NCBI GenBank assembly: GCA_024195585.1
Contig: SWBL01000094.1
Coordinates: 62,001-126,000 of the forward strand
Reading direction: 5' to 3'
DNA from: Aureobasidium sp. EXF-3400
Taxonomy: Eukaryota; Ascomycota; Dothideomycetes; Dothideales; Saccotheciaceae
Length of the DNA: 64,000 nt
Shown: one piece after another, positions 10,153-21,228 of the stretch
How positions within the stretch are numbered: the stretch's first letter is position 1
Layout of the letters: each line of letters starts with the position of its first letter
Position numbers and translations under genes: made by a program
The notes under the pieces: generated by a model
Told to the model about the DNA's origin: nothing
Database searches by the model: none
The model's input: only the letters and a program-made list of their open reading frames with translations

Positions 10153-10344
10153 TATCACTGTAAATCGGCTGAGTGGTGTAACGGTCTACACTCACGCCTA
10201 TCTACGCATTCGGTAATAAAACCACCGTTCAAATCCCGCCATGTACGCCTTAATCCATGTATTAGCCAAATGTCCGACATTTGGTGGCTAAGATCAAGGG
10301 ATTATGAATGGGAGTTTTCCCATAGAGCCAAGCTCTGGTTTTTT
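10153..10344 (+). ncRNA. Pol III-type structured RNA, copy 1 (family unidentified)
   Basis: A ~190-nt unit clearly paralogous to 32013-32202. It has an A-box-like TGGTGTAACGG (10174-10184) and a B box GTTCAAATC (10227-10235) at tRNA-like spacing. Its 5' domain can fold with GGC-TGAGTG pairing to CACTCA-C-GCC, or as GTGTA/TACAC. A hairpin (10262-10291) has TTAGCC pairing with GGCTAA and AAATGT with ACATTT around CCG. A second hairpin is ATGGGA/TCCCAT (10308-10323), a third AGAGC-CAA-GCTCT (10324-10336), and T6 ends the unit (10339-10344). The head is tRNA-like but has no coherent acceptor stem or anticodon arm, so it is not a functional tRNA. A tRNA-derived SINE is an alternative, but I see no target-site duplication or A-rich tail. 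Confidence 0.65.
10339..10344 (+). terminator. Pol III oligo-T terminator, RNA copy 1
   Basis: Six T residues directly after the terminal AGAGC/GCTCT hairpin and a GG, a normal Pol III stop. Confidence 0.6.
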
Positions 10345-10475
10345 GCTCGATAGACTTGATAGTCATATGTTCTGAAGTAAGATCATGTACATGTTGTTTG
10401 TATTGTCGATGTTGTCATACTTTTGTTTCTATACTTTACAAAGAATCATACAAGCTTTTGCTTCCATCTCCAACA

Positions 10476-12232
10476 TCAACGCTCTAGATCCTCTACCTTC
10501 TCATCCTCATCCTCTTCAGACTGCAGACACGCTCTAGGAACTCTAACACTGGCGGCAACAACTGCAAACCCAACAGCAGCACTAGCTGCAGAAAACAAAT
10601 AGCAATTGCGGTGTCCAAGAAGACGATCCTCAAGACTTGGATCCTGACCTTCTGTTGCAGTTTGGATGACCTGAGTAATAGCCAAGGCAAAGGCCATGCC
10701 AAGGTTGACGGTTGTACTGTTGACCGCTCCAGCGAGAGCTTGCATTTGCAATGGCGAACAGCTAGACAATACGAGGTTGGTGAAGCTGTAAGTTACATCG
10801 ATGCCGATGGTAGAGCAAACCATAGCTGGGAAGACGAAAGGCCAGTAGCCTTTCGAGGGGTCACCGAAAGCAAGTAGCAGAGGTGCTGCCAACCAAGCCA
10901 CACCCGAAATTAGTAGAGTGCAGATCGGAGGAACGCGATGTAGGATTCTGCCAGTGACGAGACCGCAGATACAACCGCTGATGGCGATCGGTGCAAACCA
11001 TGCTGCTAGTCGGACACCGTCGACGCCGTAAGCTAGGTTGAGATGGCCGGTTGTCGTGAAGAGCCATGAACCGAAGCTACCATAGAAGAACACGCATGCA
11101 ATCATGAGTGGTTTGACAGACTTGGGCGCAAAGAACTTCTTGGGCAGCAGAGGACATGTTGCTTGCCAGTCCCCCAAGGATATCGGAAGCCAGCCTTCGA
11201 TGTAGAGTGCAAGTGCCAGACATATAAGACCGATGATGAAGGGAGCCAGGACACCTGCGGTCGACCAAGCCTTTGGTGAACCACAACTAGCAGCCAGAGC
11301 ATATGCGACAAGAATCAGACCAGAAGTAATGGTGACGGCGCCACTCCAATCCATGCTGAGGTTGAGTTCGTGTCTTTCTGGACGGTCGGATGGTACAGAG
11401 ACGTAGGCAGCAACGAGAGCCGTAAATGCCATGATGGCTGCAATCCAAAACCACCATCTCCATTGGTCAGCCGGTAGCACAGCAGCAAACATGATGCCGA
11501 TGAAGAATCCAATAGGCGAACAAGCTGCGTAAATACTCAAGACAATGTTTCTCCGAGGGCCTTTGGGGTAGATGGCTCCGAACAGAGCAAAACTGCTTGG
11601 CGTGTAGGCGGCGATGGCCAATCCTTGCATGGCTCGACAAACCTCCATGAGTACCAGTGAATTGCTGAGGCCAGCGATGACTGACCAGATACAGAACCAG
11701 AACACAGCAAGCATGAAGACTGGATATCCGCCGTACTTGTCGGAGAGGCGTGCGGTAAAACACAGAGTGGAGCCGAGCAGCAGCGACAGAACTGTTGCAG
11801 GCCAGAAATCGGATGTCTCACCATTCGTAAAACTTGATAGCAGTGTCGGAAGCATTAATGCGAAACCTGAGATCATGTATTCCTGTCTTGAGTCAGCACT
11901 TGTCAAGAGAATATGTAGGCAGATAAACTTACTGCGACCAGTTGCGTCAACGCCATGGAAAGGATGAACGCCCATTCGGCAGCAGTAGACCGAAACCGTA
12001 GCTCGTTTGTGTTGCTGGATGCATCTTCAGATGGAGTGACTTCCGAGGTAGTTATCGATGTGCCAGTCTCTTTCTCTTGCTTCAAAGCTTCCTTATATTC
12101 GAGAAGGCTTTCCAAACTCGACAATCGCCAGATAGGAGGAGGCTTGGTGATGAGCGACCTTGGAGAAGGGTTCGGTGTTGATGGGGGTGTGAGTGGAATG
12201 TCGATCACCGAGGTATCTTGTGTGTTGTCCAT
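10476..12232 (-). CDS. MFS transporter, DHA2 (ATR1-like) family
   Basis: Exons 11933-12232 and 10476-11882 are joined over a 50-bp intron (GTAAGT...ACAG, phase 0), giving 568 residues. An ~80-residue cytosolic, Ser/Thr/Pro-rich N-terminus precedes a polytopic membrane region of about 14 helices. The loop between helices 2 and 3 carries the MFS motif A form 'ARLSDKYGGYPVF', and 'YAACSPIGFFIGIMFAAV' in helix 5 corresponds to motif C of proton-coupled drug antiporters. The pattern of helices and the 'GLAIAAYTPSSFALFG' segment match the DHA2 group of S. cerevisiae ATR1/YOR378W (export of drugs, aminotriazole, boron). The C-terminus is short and acidic. Substrate not predictable. Confidence 0.88.
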
Positions 12233-13535
12233 ATCTGTGGAAGGGGCGTTCGTGTCGTAGATGCAATATGTACTGTATCACTCTGATGCACTTCCCAGAT
12301 GTAAGATGAAGAGAATACGAAAGAGAAGCCTTCGTTTATAAGACAGTCCGCGAGAAAGATTTTGATAATGACTCTTCGAAGTATGAGTCTTTGTTCGAGG
12401 AAAAGACCTCAAATACCGAAAGTCGTAAGTAACTAGCTCCAGATATGACTGATTGCTTTCAGATCAAATAGAAAGCAAAGACAACAAGTTCGACTCTGAG
12501 AGATGACCACCTGTAGAAGCTGATCAGGAGACGAAGTCCAGAATAAGACAATGATGGAGTCACTTGTACTGTTGTTACCTTCAACCCAGTAGCTGAGAAC
12601 AAACAGCCTCCAAATAACGAAAGCTACCCAACTGCCTACCTGCCGCAAGCTACAATAGCTGCATGAAGCATTTAAGACACATCTCATAATAGCTATAGCA
12701 GTCAGTGCTGCCGCGGGTGGTATACTGCGGTTTGCGCAACGATACTTTTGGATGCTCGCAAACAGTCTGTCGTTTACGGTTAGACGTCAAGCCCTCCACA
12801 TGGCTGTGACAATTGCTTTTTTAGTCCTTGCCGACTGTTTAGGTAGTAGGTGCATGCAAGCAAATGACTGTTTGGCCAGTTCTACGCGATGGCGCAGCTT
12901 GGCGATTCATAGGGCTGCAGGAAGTGTTCGATCTTGTTTGCTGTTCACAGTTCAGCCAGCCACTTCTGCATGCTACACTCAGAGTGGTTTCCGGTAGCCG
13001 GAACGGAGCGACAGTGACAGCCAAAAGTAATCGCTTTTTGTTTTACTGTGTTGATTGATAACAACATCCCTCACATTCGTGAATAGAAGGGTGTTGTGGC
13101 CGTTTGGACCGAGGAACAGGCCATTGGCACACCATACATAGACCTGTGGCTGGTAACAGAATGATAATATTTGACGAAGGTAGAAAGAAAGCTGCGCAGC
13201 TGTGCGAGAGTTTGCGGAGAGCGGAGATCAGCCCTGCGGAAGGAGCGATCATTAGCGTGCATGTACAGAACCAACTCTGTTGGCTTCAAGTAGGCATCAC
13301 GACAACATCAGCTTCTGAACCTACACCACCACGGGTCCTTGCCGCAACTCTACCCCCAAACAAACATCTCCTTTTTTCGGAGCACACTAACATCACAAGG
13401 CACGTGGCATCCATCGCTACAGTACCTTTTCTTGCCAGCTGAAGCGCCTCTTTCCAATCTTACACCCTCCAGCTGAAAAAGATCTCGAACCTAAATACCA
13501 ACGGTGGGGTGCCGTCACGACCAACCTCACTTGTC
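12233..13535. other. Intergenic, no gene seen
   Basis: 1.3 kb between the divergent MFS and ALG3 genes. Several ORFs of 60-112 codons (for example 13104-13442 plus) overlap on both strands and look random. No repeat or RNA gene was recognised. Confidence 0.45.
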
Positions 13536-14999
13536 ATGGATGTCTTCCAGAAGTGCTTGGACATTGCCAAGGACCCATGGCATACCAGATGGATATGCCC
13601 GTTGTTGTTGCTAGCCGATACAGCACTCACAGCTTTGATCGTGTGGAAGGTACCATGTACGCAACCCATTCCGCAGCAAGCAAGCAAACAAATAAACCCC
13701 CCAAAAACAACACAAATATACTGATGCGATGTGATGCTAGATACAGAGATCGATTGGACGGCCTATGTGGAACAAGTGACACAATATCTTGCTGGAGAAC
13801 GCGACTATACCAACATTCGAGGAGGTACTGGACCTCTAGTATATCCCGCGGCTCATGTCTATATCTATGAGTTGCTATATCGGGTTACTGATCGAGGCAC
13901 CGATATCCCGTTTGCACAAATCATATTTGGAGTCTTGTATCTCATGACGCTTGCTGTGGTTATGGCATGCTACCGTAGTGCAAAGGTTTGTCTGCACTCC
14001 ACTGCACTGCATTGCGACTTCCCATCAATTCTGAGTGTAGATACTGATGACGGAGAACAGATCCCACCATATGTGTTTCCAATGCTCATCTTGTCCAAGC
14101 GCATGCACTCAATCTTCACGCTACGATTATTCAATGACTGCTTTGCCATCTTCTTCTTCTTTGTGGCAATCTACTGTTACCAGAAGCGATGGTGGATTGC
14201 AGGATCGGCGATTTACTCGATTGGCTTGGGAGTCAAGATGAGTTTGTTACTTGCATTGCCATCCGTCGGGATTGTGCTTTTGCAGGCAATTGGTGCGAGT
14301 GATGCTATTGGTCATGCCTCGTTGATTGGTTTGATTCAGGTGTGTTCTTTCCGAGGCAACACTCATGGATGCATACTGATTGAAATATAGGTTTTACTGT
14401 CACTGCCATTTACACTGCATAAACCACAGGCATACCTCTCACGAGCATTCGAGTTCACAAGACAGTTCTTCTTCAAGTGGACTGTAAACTGGCGTTTTGT
14501 GGGAGAAGAAACCTTTCTCTCCAAGCAATTTGCTTTGACTCTGCTGACTGCTCATATCTCATTACTTGCCCTTTTCGCCACAACTCGCTGGTTGAAGCCA
14601 TCAAGACAATCCATTCCCGACATCATCAGCTCAATCTTCACCCCTCCATCGCCAGCAAAGCAAGCTCAGATTTCGGCAAGAGTGACTCCCAGATTCATTC
14701 TGATCACCATTCTCTCAGCCAATGCTATTGGTATGCTCTGTGCAAGATCGCTGCACTACCAGTTCTACTCTTGGATTGTGTGGGCGACTCCTGCTCTTCT
14801 TTGGCGTGCTGGATATCATCCAATCCTGCAGTATGCTCTGTGGAGTGCGCAAGAGTATGCTTGGAATGTGTTTCCCAGCACAAACTTTAGCTCAATGGTT
14901 GTGGTACAGGTGCTCGCTGCGACGGTGGTAGGCGTATGGTACGGAACGAGAAAAGAAACCACAGATACAGTGGCAGAGAAGCACCAGCATGTAGAGTAG
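13536..14999 (+). CDS. ALG3: ALG3, Dol-P-Man alpha-1,3-mannosyltransferase
   Basis: Four exons: 13536-13656, 13741-13985, 14061-14339 and 14391-14999, giving 417 residues. The enzyme adds the first dolichol-phosphate-mannose-dependent mannose in the ER lumen, turning Man5GlcNAc2-PP-dolichol into Man6. The first join restores 'WKVPYTEIDW' and leads to 'GERDYTNIRGGTGPLVYPAAHVYIY', the family hallmark with the lumenal acidic residues needed for catalysis. 'PPYVFPMLILSKRMHSIFTLRLFNDC' and the late 'LHYQFYSWIVWATPALLWRAGYHPILQYALWSAQEYAWNVFPST' block are also diagnostic. About ten membrane helices are evident. A donor at 13650 was rejected because it deletes Val-Pro-Tyr. Confidence 0.95.
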
Positions 15000-15041
15000 T
15001 GTCATCCAGTGGAATTTGGTTTTCGCAGATGTGTTGCGCAA

Positions 15042-15516
15042 TCACTCGTCTTCAGAATCCGAAGGAGGCATTTTTCCAGCATTAGACTCTTCTTCATCAG
15101 AGTCATCCTCATCAGCATAGGAAATCCTCTGCACGAATTCCTTAGGCCTGTTGACACGAAATCAGCACTTTCATCCCAGCCCACCAGACCCAGCAGACAA
15201 CATACCAATACCCCTGTTTCCTCCACTCCTTCTCATTCCTCACAACATTGATGATCTCTCCATCAAGCTTATTTTCCCTCTCATTCATAGCACCAGTATC
15301 CACGAGCACAAAACCACCTCTTTTGATCCAGATAGTTGAGCGGAAGCGAGCAGGCAGCTCTACCAACAGAACTTTTGTATCGGGCAATTCGATGCGGTAG
15401 AGGTTGTTGCCGGCGGCTTGTTGGACGCGAGCGACTGATTGGGTGGAGGTGAGGGAGGGAGGTGGTGTCATTGTTTCTTCGGCCGTGGCCTGGAGGTTGC
15501 GTCTGGGTTTCGGCAT
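15042..15516 (-). CDS. EIF1AD: EIF1AD-like S1/IF1 RNA-binding protein
   Basis: Exons 15206-15516 and 15042-15147 with a 58-bp intron (GTATGT...ACAG) give 138 residues. It has the eIF1A-type OB fold from ~25 to 95: 'VARVQQAAGNNLYRIELPDTKVLLVELPARFRSTIWIKRGGFVLVD', then 'INVVRNEKEWRKQGYWPKEF' restored by splicing, and an acidic Ser/Asp/Glu tail. The combination of a short basic N-terminus, a single S1-IF1 domain and an acidic C-terminus is typical of EIF1AD, a nuclear protein implicated in 40S subunit biogenesis and stress response. Canonical eIF1A has longer flanking tails. Convergent with ALG3 (stops 43 bp apart). Confidence 0.85.
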
Positions 15517-15875
15517 GGTTGCGGTGGTGAGAGGGGTGTGAGGTCGGTGTAGAGGTGAGTTGCTTGCGTTTGATCTTTGGATAAATATTTTGTTCCTGGG
15601 CCGCGGCTGCCACTTTGATGGGCATTGAGAAAATGGCTTGGCGGCACGGAGCGACTTCCGTATCAACCTTTATCAGGCCGAGCGATATGCTTCCAAGAAA
15701 CCTATGCTTTTTGATACCAGGTTCTTTGTTTTCACTGACACCTTCCTAGTCATTTGTAGATACCAAAGATGAAGCAATTTGAGAAACGTTCCATTTTTCG
15801 TTCGGATTTATCTAACACACGCAGAGTATATCGTTATTTTGCTATGTAGACCTTGTAATCCCAAGACCGAGGCAC
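15517..15875. other. Intergenic spacer
   Basis: 359 bp between two minus-strand genes. It should contain the EIF1AD-like promoter and the 3' UTR of the ARC1-like gene. Nothing else seen. Confidence 0.4.
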
Positions 15876-17302
15876 TTATCGGACAGTGGCACCGGTAAGC
15901 GACTTGACAGTGCAAACACCCGACTTGGTCTTGAGCTGTCTAACACCACTATCACCCTTCTCGCTAAGCTGAGGGCAAGCAGAGACCTCAATGGCAACCT
16001 CCAGAGACTCAGTAGTGGTGAAGCCAGGCTGGAAAGCCTCCCAGATCTTCTTCTTGGGGTTGAGGACAGATTCGGGTTCACCCTCGTAGCCGTCAAAGTA
16101 GACGCGGTCGCCGGCGACTGCGCCCTCGGGGACGTTGACGAGCTCGACGGGGCCGCCGTGGTGGTCTTCCTCGCCTTCTTTAACGCGTGGCGAGGCGGCG
16201 AGGACCATGGCGCAGGACTTGATGCCGCGCATGGTGACGGGCTTGAGGTTGCAGACGGTGACGATCTTGCGGCCCTGCATCTCCTCGAGGGGCACGAGGC
16301 CATTGAGGCCTGAGCAGACGGTGCGGCAAGTCTGGCCCTCGAATTCTTCGGTGTTATCGGTTCCGGGGGCGTCGCCGACGTTGATGGTGGAGACATACAA
16401 GCTGTCGGCGTTGGGGTGACGGATGGCCTTGAGGATGTGACCGATACGGAGATCGATGAGGGCGGGCGAGAAGGGTTTCTCGGGTGCGGCGGGGGCCTTG
16501 GGTTGCTTGGGAGCCTTCTCCTTCTTTGCCTTCTTCTCGGTCTTCTTGCTCACTCCAGGAGTCTCAGCACCGACGGCATCAGCGACCTTCTCGCCGGCAG
16601 TCTTGGCCTGATCCTTGACCTTCTCGGCCTGCTCGGTAGCCTTCTCAACGACCGACTTTTGCTGGGCTTCAGGAGCAGCTGCCGAAGTGACAGTTGCGCC
16701 TGCGTTGGCAGCACTGGTGGCACCCTGAGCAGCCAATTCCTTCTCCTTCTTCTTGCGCTCCTTCTCGGCCTTCAAATCAATGGGCTTGATCTTGAAAACA
16801 ACATTGTCCTGGTCAATCTTGACCTTCTCGGAGTCGTCGACCTTCAAGCCGAAGAGAGCAGAGTTTTGGACAAAGTCGGCGTGACGGACAATGTGGTGGT
16901 ATCCCTGCTCGCCGGTGCGCTGTTCGTCAGACCAGGAAGCGATGACGGGAGCGACACGGGCGTAGAGGGCAATATCGGCGACCGAGGGCTTGGAGCCGAG
17001 AAGAGTCGAGCGGGTGCTGAGGTGAGTGTTGAGCGAAGAAAGACGCTCGGCGGTCTTTGCAGCGTCCTCGGTGGACGAAGCAATGTGCGAGGAAGTGATG
17101 AGCCACTGCTCAATCTCGGTCTTCTCGTTGGTCGAGTACTGATGATCTTTGTCAGACTTGTTCTGCTGTACTGCCGCTAGCTACGCACCTCAGCCTTGGG
17201 GAAGAGTGACTGCGACAGCTTGATCATGTCGCCCTCAAGCTCGGGAGTTTGAGGGTAGGCCTTCTGCAGAAGCGCTCTGGACTTGTCGTCGAGGGAAGCC
17301 AT
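15876..17302 (-). CDS. ARC1: ARC1-like aminoacyl-tRNA synthetase cofactor
   Basis: Exons 17189-17302 and 15876-17138 around a 50-bp intron (GTGCGT...TCAG) give 458 residues. The N-terminal ~150 residues form a GST-C-like helical domain ('QWLITSSHIASS...KPSVADIALYARVAPVI'), as used by Arc1p and related factors to dock onto methionyl- and glutamyl-tRNA synthetases. A Lys/Ala/Glu-rich linker (~190-285) follows, which would bind RNA by charge. The C-terminal ~170 residues are an EMAPII/tRNA-binding OB domain: 'IDLRIGHILKAIRHPNADSLYVSTINVGD', 'RTVCSGLNGLVPLEEMQGRKIVTVCNLKPVTMRGIKSCAMVLAAS'. It probably works in the cytosol to bring tRNA to synthetases. The family is sure; one-to-one orthology with ARC1 is inferred. 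Confidence 0.88.
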
Positions 17303-17601
17303 GTTGCGCACGTGGGTGATTGCTGAAGTGAATTGAAATTTGCGAGTGTTCCTGTATAGAGGCGATAGTCTGGCCGAAGTGTTTAGAGCTCGAACGAGCT
17401 GTTTTGAGAATTGTAATGACTTCAGGTTGCCGGTGATGACTGGTGCTTGCTAAAATTCCGCCGCAGCCAAACACCATCATCGCCCAACACCCCGCCATCG
17501 GAACAAGCCGATTTAAACACTACCATCAGAGCAACCATCGATTGATTATGTTTGTGATATCTTGAAGAGGGCTTTATTCCTATGATTAGATAGACTATCG
17601 A

Positions 17602-20600
17602 CTAACCCCATGTTCCACCACCACCTCTACCTTGCTTCTTTTGAGCACTCAATCTCCAATCGTCCTCGCCCGCAAATCTATTGTGGAGAGGCTGGATCCT
17701 CTCAGCCCGCTTTCTCTTGCTGAGTCCTCCTTCCTTGCCTGCAACCTTGAAGAACGTCGGCGCTGCTTCAACAAGCCACTTTGGCTCAATCACCGTGACG
17801 TTGTGCATGTACTCCTTGGTCGTTTCTACCAAACTGTGGTAGATAACATGTTCGGCTGCTTTGCGATTCAACGCTGATGAAGGATGCATGTAAACCGGCG
17901 TGCCTTCGATCAACGTCTTGTATCCTTCTTGAGGATCCTTGCGAGCTGAGTTCCTGAAGAAGCCACTGCAGAGTGCTTGGCGCACCCGTGTAGTATCACG
18001 ACCGCAACTGACGACACGAAGTCGAAGACGATCAAGAATCTGTACTAATTGCTTGCGTACATCTTCTGCTCTCTTCATGCTTCGTGGTTGAATGAAGTTC
18101 TCGAAACACCAAGGATCGCTCATGCGACTTTGCTTCCATGCATTGTATACATTGAGCAGAGTCAAGTGATCTCCTGATGCATCGTGGAACTTGGCCTTTT
18201 TCTTGTCTGCTTGGTCTTGCTTGTCTTTGGGTCTGTGGAAGACAGTCTGCACTGCCGAGATCATGGCCACGATTGACAGAACCTCATCAGAGCACCCCAG
18301 GTCCACTGACATGATTGTCGTCTTGGCAAGTGTGGGCTCCATTGGAAAATCGGCCATACGTCTACCAAGTCGAGTGAGCAATCCTTCGTCATCGAGGGCT
18401 GATAATGCATAGAGCTCCTCAAGTGCTGTCAACATGGTGTTCGTTGGTGGTGGATCCATGAAGTCAAAATGAAGCAAGTCGTTGATGCCCATGGCCTTCA
18501 GCGTCAAGATGGTACTGGCAAGATTTTGACGTTGGATCTCAGGGATGGTGGTTGGCAGCATCTCAGATTGATAAGCAGCTTCGGTGTACAGGCGGAAACA
18601 TTTTCCAGGTCCGGTTCTGCCAGCTCGTCCAGCACGTTGACGCGCCTGAGCTTGTGAGATAGGAGTAACTTGAAGACGATCCATACCAAGTCTAGCATCG
18701 TAAGCGCTCTGCTTCACAAACCCAGGATCCACGACGAAGTAGATTCCATCGATAGTGATCGATGTCTCGGCGATGTTGGTCGCGATGACGACCTTTCTGG
18801 TGCCCACTGGCGCAGGCTCGAAGATCTTACTGGCAATCTCACTAGGCAAGGCTCCGTAGATAGGCAGGATCATGAGTTCCGGTACACTCGGACCTAGTGC
18901 CTTCATGCGCTCATATAAAATCTCGCAAGACGTGTCGATCTCCTCTTTACCAGTCAAGAAAAGAAGAATGTCGCCTGGAGGCTCGGTAAGGTGAATCTGC
19001 ATGACCGTGGTGAGAGCAGCGTCAAGGTAGTCGGATTCGGGCTCGCGAGAGTACATGATCTCGACAGGGAAAGTACGACCAGGAATGGTAAGGATGGGGC
19101 ACTGGTTAAAGTACTCGGAGAACTTTGCAGCGTCCAGGGTAGCGGACGTGACGATCAACTTCATGTCAGGTCGCTTCTTCAATGTCTTTTTGAGCAAACT
19201 GAAAAGAACATCGGTTGCAATGGTACGCTCGTGAGCCTCATCAAGCATGATGACAGAATACCTGTTGAGCTCTGGATCCAGGAGAATCTCTCGTTGCATG
19301 ATACCATCCGTCATGTACTTGATTTTGGTGTTGCTTGATGTCTTGTCCTCGAAACGGATGGTGTAACCAACTTCCTCTCCCAGACGGCATCCAACTTCGT
19401 CAGACACACGTTGAGCGACCGACATGGCTGCAACACGACGAGGTTGGGTACATCCGATCACGCCTGAGTTGGCGTAACCTTCCTCGGCAAGATACTGCGT
19501 CAGTTGAGTCGTCTTTCCAGATCCGGTATCTCCAACAACAATCAAGAGCTGGTATCCCGCAACAGCCTCTAAGAACTGTTTTCGGAATTGGAAAGCGGGT
19601 AAACTCTCACGCTGGTCCTTGATCGACATGTCGGTACGTTTACCAAACGATTGAGTCTTGCTGTGCGAGGCGATACGCTTCCACTCCGGGACTTCTCCAT
19701 CGTTCTGACGAGCCTGTCGCAAGTCACTGGCAAATTGTCGTTGTTCAGGGTTTGCCATAGGGTCGTTCCATTGTGCTTGCAGATCGACTCCAGAGTTCTC
19801 CTTCGCGGCTTTGTCTCTTACTTCTTGTTGCTTCAGATCTCGGCGCTCCTTTGCAAGAACATCTCCAGCAATGGCTGCTCTGTTCATTGATCCATCGGGT
19901 GCCTTGACTACTCGAATTGGAGATAACTCCAGAGACTGCTTGGTTTGTCCAGCCAAGAAGGGCGGCTCCTCCTCCCTGACTTCAATATCAACGTCTTCCT
20001 CTTCTTCAATCTCCTCGCCATTGAGAGCCGCGTTGTAGTCTTCGTCAATGTCAGGGTACTCCAAGGCTGAGATTGCGCCAGAAGCAATCAATTGTTTGAT
20101 CTCCCAACGCTCTGGAGATGTCATGCGTTTCTTGTTGCGTCTTTGGTTCATATTGCCTTCAATCACAGGAACGTTTGATGTAAGATTACCATAGCGTTCT
20201 TCTCCGTTCAACCCCGAAGCATTCGCACCAGTAGCAGCACCAATGCGCTTGTGGGGAGCGTAATCTTGTCCAGTGACTTGGTCGACTTCAGCCATGGAAA
20301 GACTGATACGGTTGTCCTGAACTTTCATGACTTTGACCTTGACTTCCTGGTTGCGAGACACTAGATCGGAGGGGTGGTTGACTTTACCCTCGGCCATAGC
20401 AGAGATGTGTACCAGGCCGTCCACCTTGCCCCTGACTCCATACAGATTTACAAAGACACCGAAATCTTTGACTCCAGTAACTCTACCATCGTAGATCTTG
20501 TATAGCACTGGAGAGTCGTCCATCTCAGGCGTCGGCGCGCGTCGGTGTCTGTCTCCACTACGACTCCTCTGTCTATGTCTGCTTTTGCGATCGGTGTCTT

Positions 20601-21228
20601 GATCAGGTTTGCGCCATGTGCGTGTCCTGCCAAACTCGTCCTCGAATACATAATCGTCGTGTCTTTGTTCTGGTGAACGTGATCGTCTCCGCGACTTCTT
20701 GGTTCGACGGTCGTCGTATTCGTCTTCGGCCACTGGGCTTACACTGCGCTTGCGAGGAGCGCTGGGTTTCGATTTTGGCTTTCCCGCGCCAGCCAGTCCT
20801 TCAAGCAGGGCAAAGGTATCATCCATAGCATCCAGTTTTGAGTCCTCCTCTTGTGGCGCGTTATCGTCTTGGTCGTCAAATGCGACATCTTTATCCGGTA
20901 TCACCAATCCCCTGAAGACTCTTGTCTTTCTGTCTCTTTCGCCGTCAAGATCCCGGTCTTCCTCCTGGTCGGTATGCGCTTGATTCTTGGCCTTTGATTT
21001 GTACTTGGGGTGCATGGTCAGTACCAAGCGGTCGATAGCAGTCGCAAGAGTGGCCGAGAAGTCAAACTCGGACAGCTTTGTCTTGAACTCATCCAGATCC
21101 TTGGACTGTTCATGCTGAGCAATGACGAATTCGGCGATGGTCTTGTCGCTGATGCCCATGTGGTTCTGAATCTCTGAAGCGACCTTCGAGACGAGCGACA
21201 GATGCTCGAGCGCTTCGAGGTCGTCCAT
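17602..21228 (-). CDS. PRP22: PRP22 DEAH-box spliceosomal RNA helicase
   Basis: An intronless protein of 1208 residues from the ATG at 21228; the frame's first ATG at 21276 adds 16 non-family residues. PRP22 (DHX8) releases mRNA from the spliceosome after exon ligation and proofreads 3' splice sites. Visible parts are an N-terminal helical segment ('LEALEHLSLVSKVASEIQNHMG'), an RS/RD-rich linker, an S1 RNA-binding domain (~238-310), helicase motif I 'GDTGSGKTT' (~563), DEAH (~663), 'SAT', 'FLTGKEEID', 'TNIAETSIT' and 'QRAGRAGR'. The HA2/ratchet and OB-fold regions follow, with 'CSGFFRNSARKDPQEGYKTL'. The S1 domain separates it from PRP2, PRP16 and PRP43. Confidence 0.96.
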   Translation of the reverse strand: MDDLEALEHLSLVSKVASEIQNHMGISDKTIAEFVIAQHEQSKDLDEFKTKLSEFDFSATLATAIDRLVLTMHPKYKSKAKNQAHTDQEEDRDLDGERDRKTRVFRGLVIPDKDVAFDDQDDNAPQEEDSKLDAMDDTFALLEGLAGAGKPKSKPSAPRKRSVSPVAEDEYDDRRTKKSRRRSRSPEQRHDDYVFEDEFGRTRTWRKPDQDTDRKSRHRQRSRSGDRHRRAPTPEMDDSPVLYKIYDGRVTGVKDFGVFVNLYGVRGKVDGLVHISAMAEGKVNHPSDLVSRNQEVKVKVMKVQDNRISLSMAEVDQVTGQDYAPHKRIGAATGANASGLNGEERYGNLTSNVPVIEGNMNQRRNKKRMTSPERWEIKQLIASGAISALEYPDIDEDYNAALNGEEIEEEEDVDIEVREEEPPFLAGQTKQSLELSPIRVVKAPDGSMNRAAIAGDVLAKERRDLKQQEVRDKAAKENSGVDLQAQWNDPMANPEQRQFASDLRQARQNDGEVPEWKRIASHSKTQSFGKRTDMSIKDQRESLPAFQFRKQFLEAVAGYQLLIVVGDTGSGKTTQLTQYLAEEGYANSGVIGCTQPRRVAAMSVAQRVSDEVGCRLGEEVGYTIRFEDKTSSNTKIKYMTDGIMQREILLDPELNRYSVIMLDEAHERTIATDVLFSLLKKTLKKRPDMKLIVTSATLDAAKFSEYFNQCPILTIPGRTFPVEIMYSREPESDYLDAALTTVMQIHLTEPPGDILLFLTGKEEIDTSCEILYERMKALGPSVPELMILPIYGALPSEIASKIFEPAPVGTRKVVIATNIAETSITIDGIYFVVDPGFVKQSAYDARLGMDRLQVTPISQAQARQRAGRAGRTGPGKCFRLYTEAAYQSEMLPTTIPEIQRQNLASTILTLKAMGINDLLHFDFMDPPPTNTMLTALEELYALSALDDEGLLTRLGRRMADFPMEPTLAKTTIMSVDLGCSDEVLSIVAMISAVQTVFHRPKDKQDQADKKKAKFHDASGDHLTLLNVYNAWKQSRMSDPWCFENFIQPRSMKRAEDVRKQLVQILDRLRLRVVSCGRDTTRVRQALCSGFFRNSARKDPQEGYKTLIEGTPVYMHPSSALNRKAAEHVIYHSLVETTKEYMHNVTVIEPKWLVEAAPTFFKVAGKEGGLSKRKRAERIQPLHNRFAGEDDWRLSAQKKQGRGGGGTWG

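Noticed and set aside
13104..13442. 112-codon plus-strand ORF before ALG3
   Set aside because: No motif, no hydrophobic or repeat pattern, and it lies in the probable ALG3 promoter region.
16416..17180. 254-codon plus-strand ORF
   Set aside because: Antisense to the ARC1-like gene; Leu/Gly-rich by codon reflection and without recognisable motifs, while the minus strand encodes clear GST-C and tRNA-binding domains.
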